DNA of 42,007 nt, from the NCBI GenBank assembly GCA_002257205.1, contig NCHM01000008.1, positions 1 to 42,007 on the forward strand. The letters are read 5' to 3'. This stretch comes from Rhizobiales bacterium 24-66-13. GTDB taxonomy: Bacteria; Pseudomonadota; Alphaproteobacteria; Rhizobiales; Xanthobacteraceae. Each line of letters begins with the position of its first letter. Within the stretch, counting starts at the first letter, position 1. The notes under the pieces are model-generated. The model had not been told where the DNA came from, searched no databases, and saw only the letters and a program-made list of their open reading frames with translations. Made by a program: the position numbers and the translations under genes. This document shows positions 41,665 to 42,007 of the stretch, piece by piece.

Positions 41665-41882
41665 TTACGCCACGACGACGCTCCCCTTGAACATCCCCAC
41701 CGCGCGGCCGAATTTGCCGGACTTGTCCGGCATGATCCCTACGCGAACCGTCTCTCCGGTCTGCAAGTCCTGCTCTTGGTGACGTCAGCGAAAGTGATCC
41801 TTTCGGAGCCCAGCGCCATCTCCTCCCGCCGAATGCTCAATCGCACCAACTTGCTTTGGCGTACGACGATGGTGTCGAGCCT
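41665..41882 (-). pseudogene. Frameshifted gene remnant
   Basis: Read on the minus strand, one frame gives RLDTIVVRQSKLVRLSI then REEMALGSERITFADVTK. About 41775 the coding sense continues one frame over as QDLQTGETVRVGIMPDKSG and FGRAVGMFKGSVVVA, ending at a TAA (41665-41667). Restoring one G in the AAGAG run would join the two parts as TKEQDLQTGE. The protein family is not recognised. No N-terminus is visible, and the frame upstream of 41882 is less convincing. It is a decayed gene or a base-call error. Confidence 0.5.
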
Positions 41883-41961
41883 ATACCGCCGGTGGCGTCG
41901 ATGGCCGCGTATCCCTCCGACGGCGGCCGTCTTGCGAATTGAGGCCTGGTGGTGAGAATTC

Positions 41962-41985
41962 GTCTGTATGGACGTCTATACAGAC
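41962..41985. promoter_or_regulatory. 24-bp near-perfect palindrome, operator candidate
   Basis: The left half GTCTGTATGGAC and the right half GTCTATACAGAC are reverse complements except at one position. The size and symmetry suit a dimeric repressor such as a GntR or TetR protein. It lies about 80 bases beyond the broken gene at 41665 and near the window edge, so its target gene may be outside. Confidence 0.6.
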
Positions 41986-42007
41986 ACACCGATCAGTCGG
42001 CTTGAGA

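Noticed and set aside
1..42007. CRISPR array, tRNA or rRNA genes, complete insertion sequence
   Set aside because: No regularly spaced repeats, no cloverleaf-like sequence, and no transposase with terminal inverted repeats were seen on reading both strands.

Overview
The window looks like part of a large conjugative plasmid or integrative conjugative element from an alphaproteobacterium, most likely a member of the Hyphomicrobiales (rhizobia, Bradyrhizobium or Xanthobacter relatives). The basis is the high GC content, a Ti-plasmid-type Dtr layout (traH-traB-traF-traA, oriT, traC-traD-traG), a TraR-type quorum regulator with the canonical residue positions, and many accessory families typical of rhizobial plasmids (DUF736, DUF1173, DUF1419, DUF3085, DUF3991-Toprim, ArdC). 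No replication genes, Trb mating-pair genes or luxI-type synthase are in the window. Family names were assigned from remembered family features, not from a search.

Layout. (1) 1-6.0 kb: the end of a RES-domain gene, then a two-gene operon encoding a degenerate-kinase/SF1-helicase fusion and a two-HKD phospholipase-D-type protein. This architecture matches the type I Mokosh anti-phage system. (2) 6.2-15.7 kb: conjugative DNA-processing genes. traA, traF, traB and traH are on the minus strand, and traC, traD, traG and a DUF1173 gene are on the plus strand, divergent around a MobQ/RSF1010-like oriT at 11885-11918. (3) 15.8-36 kb: an accessory block in which nearly every gene is on the minus strand: small hypotheticals, DUF736, a PP-loop enzyme, ArdC antirestriction protein, a long ParB-like protein, a five-gene overlapping operon, a 1699-residue methyltransferase-helicase fusion (P1 DarB-like), DUF3085, DUF1419 and DUF3991-Toprim. 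Plus-strand exceptions are a thermonuclease, a WGR protein and an Xre-RES toxin-antitoxin pair. (4) 36.1-36.8 kb: traR. (5) 37.5-41.5 kb: a periplasmic, membrane and redox module (Spy-like, isoprenylcysteine-methyltransferase-like, DUF2933, NifX-like, a Cys-rich exported protein, a Crp/Fnr regulator) with a perfect FNR/FixK box. (6) The last 500 bases hold a frameshifted gene remnant and a 24-bp near-palindrome.

How it may work together. By analogy with RSF1010 and Ti oriTs, the plus strand should be nicked and the traC side should enter the recipient first. The minus-strand accessory genes would then have the incoming single strand as their template, and many are preceded by large inverted-repeat elements, several of them repeated in the window. 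This resembles a leading-region anti-defence block expressed from single-stranded promoters. The directionality and hairpins are visible or follow from known oriTs. The expression mode is inference.
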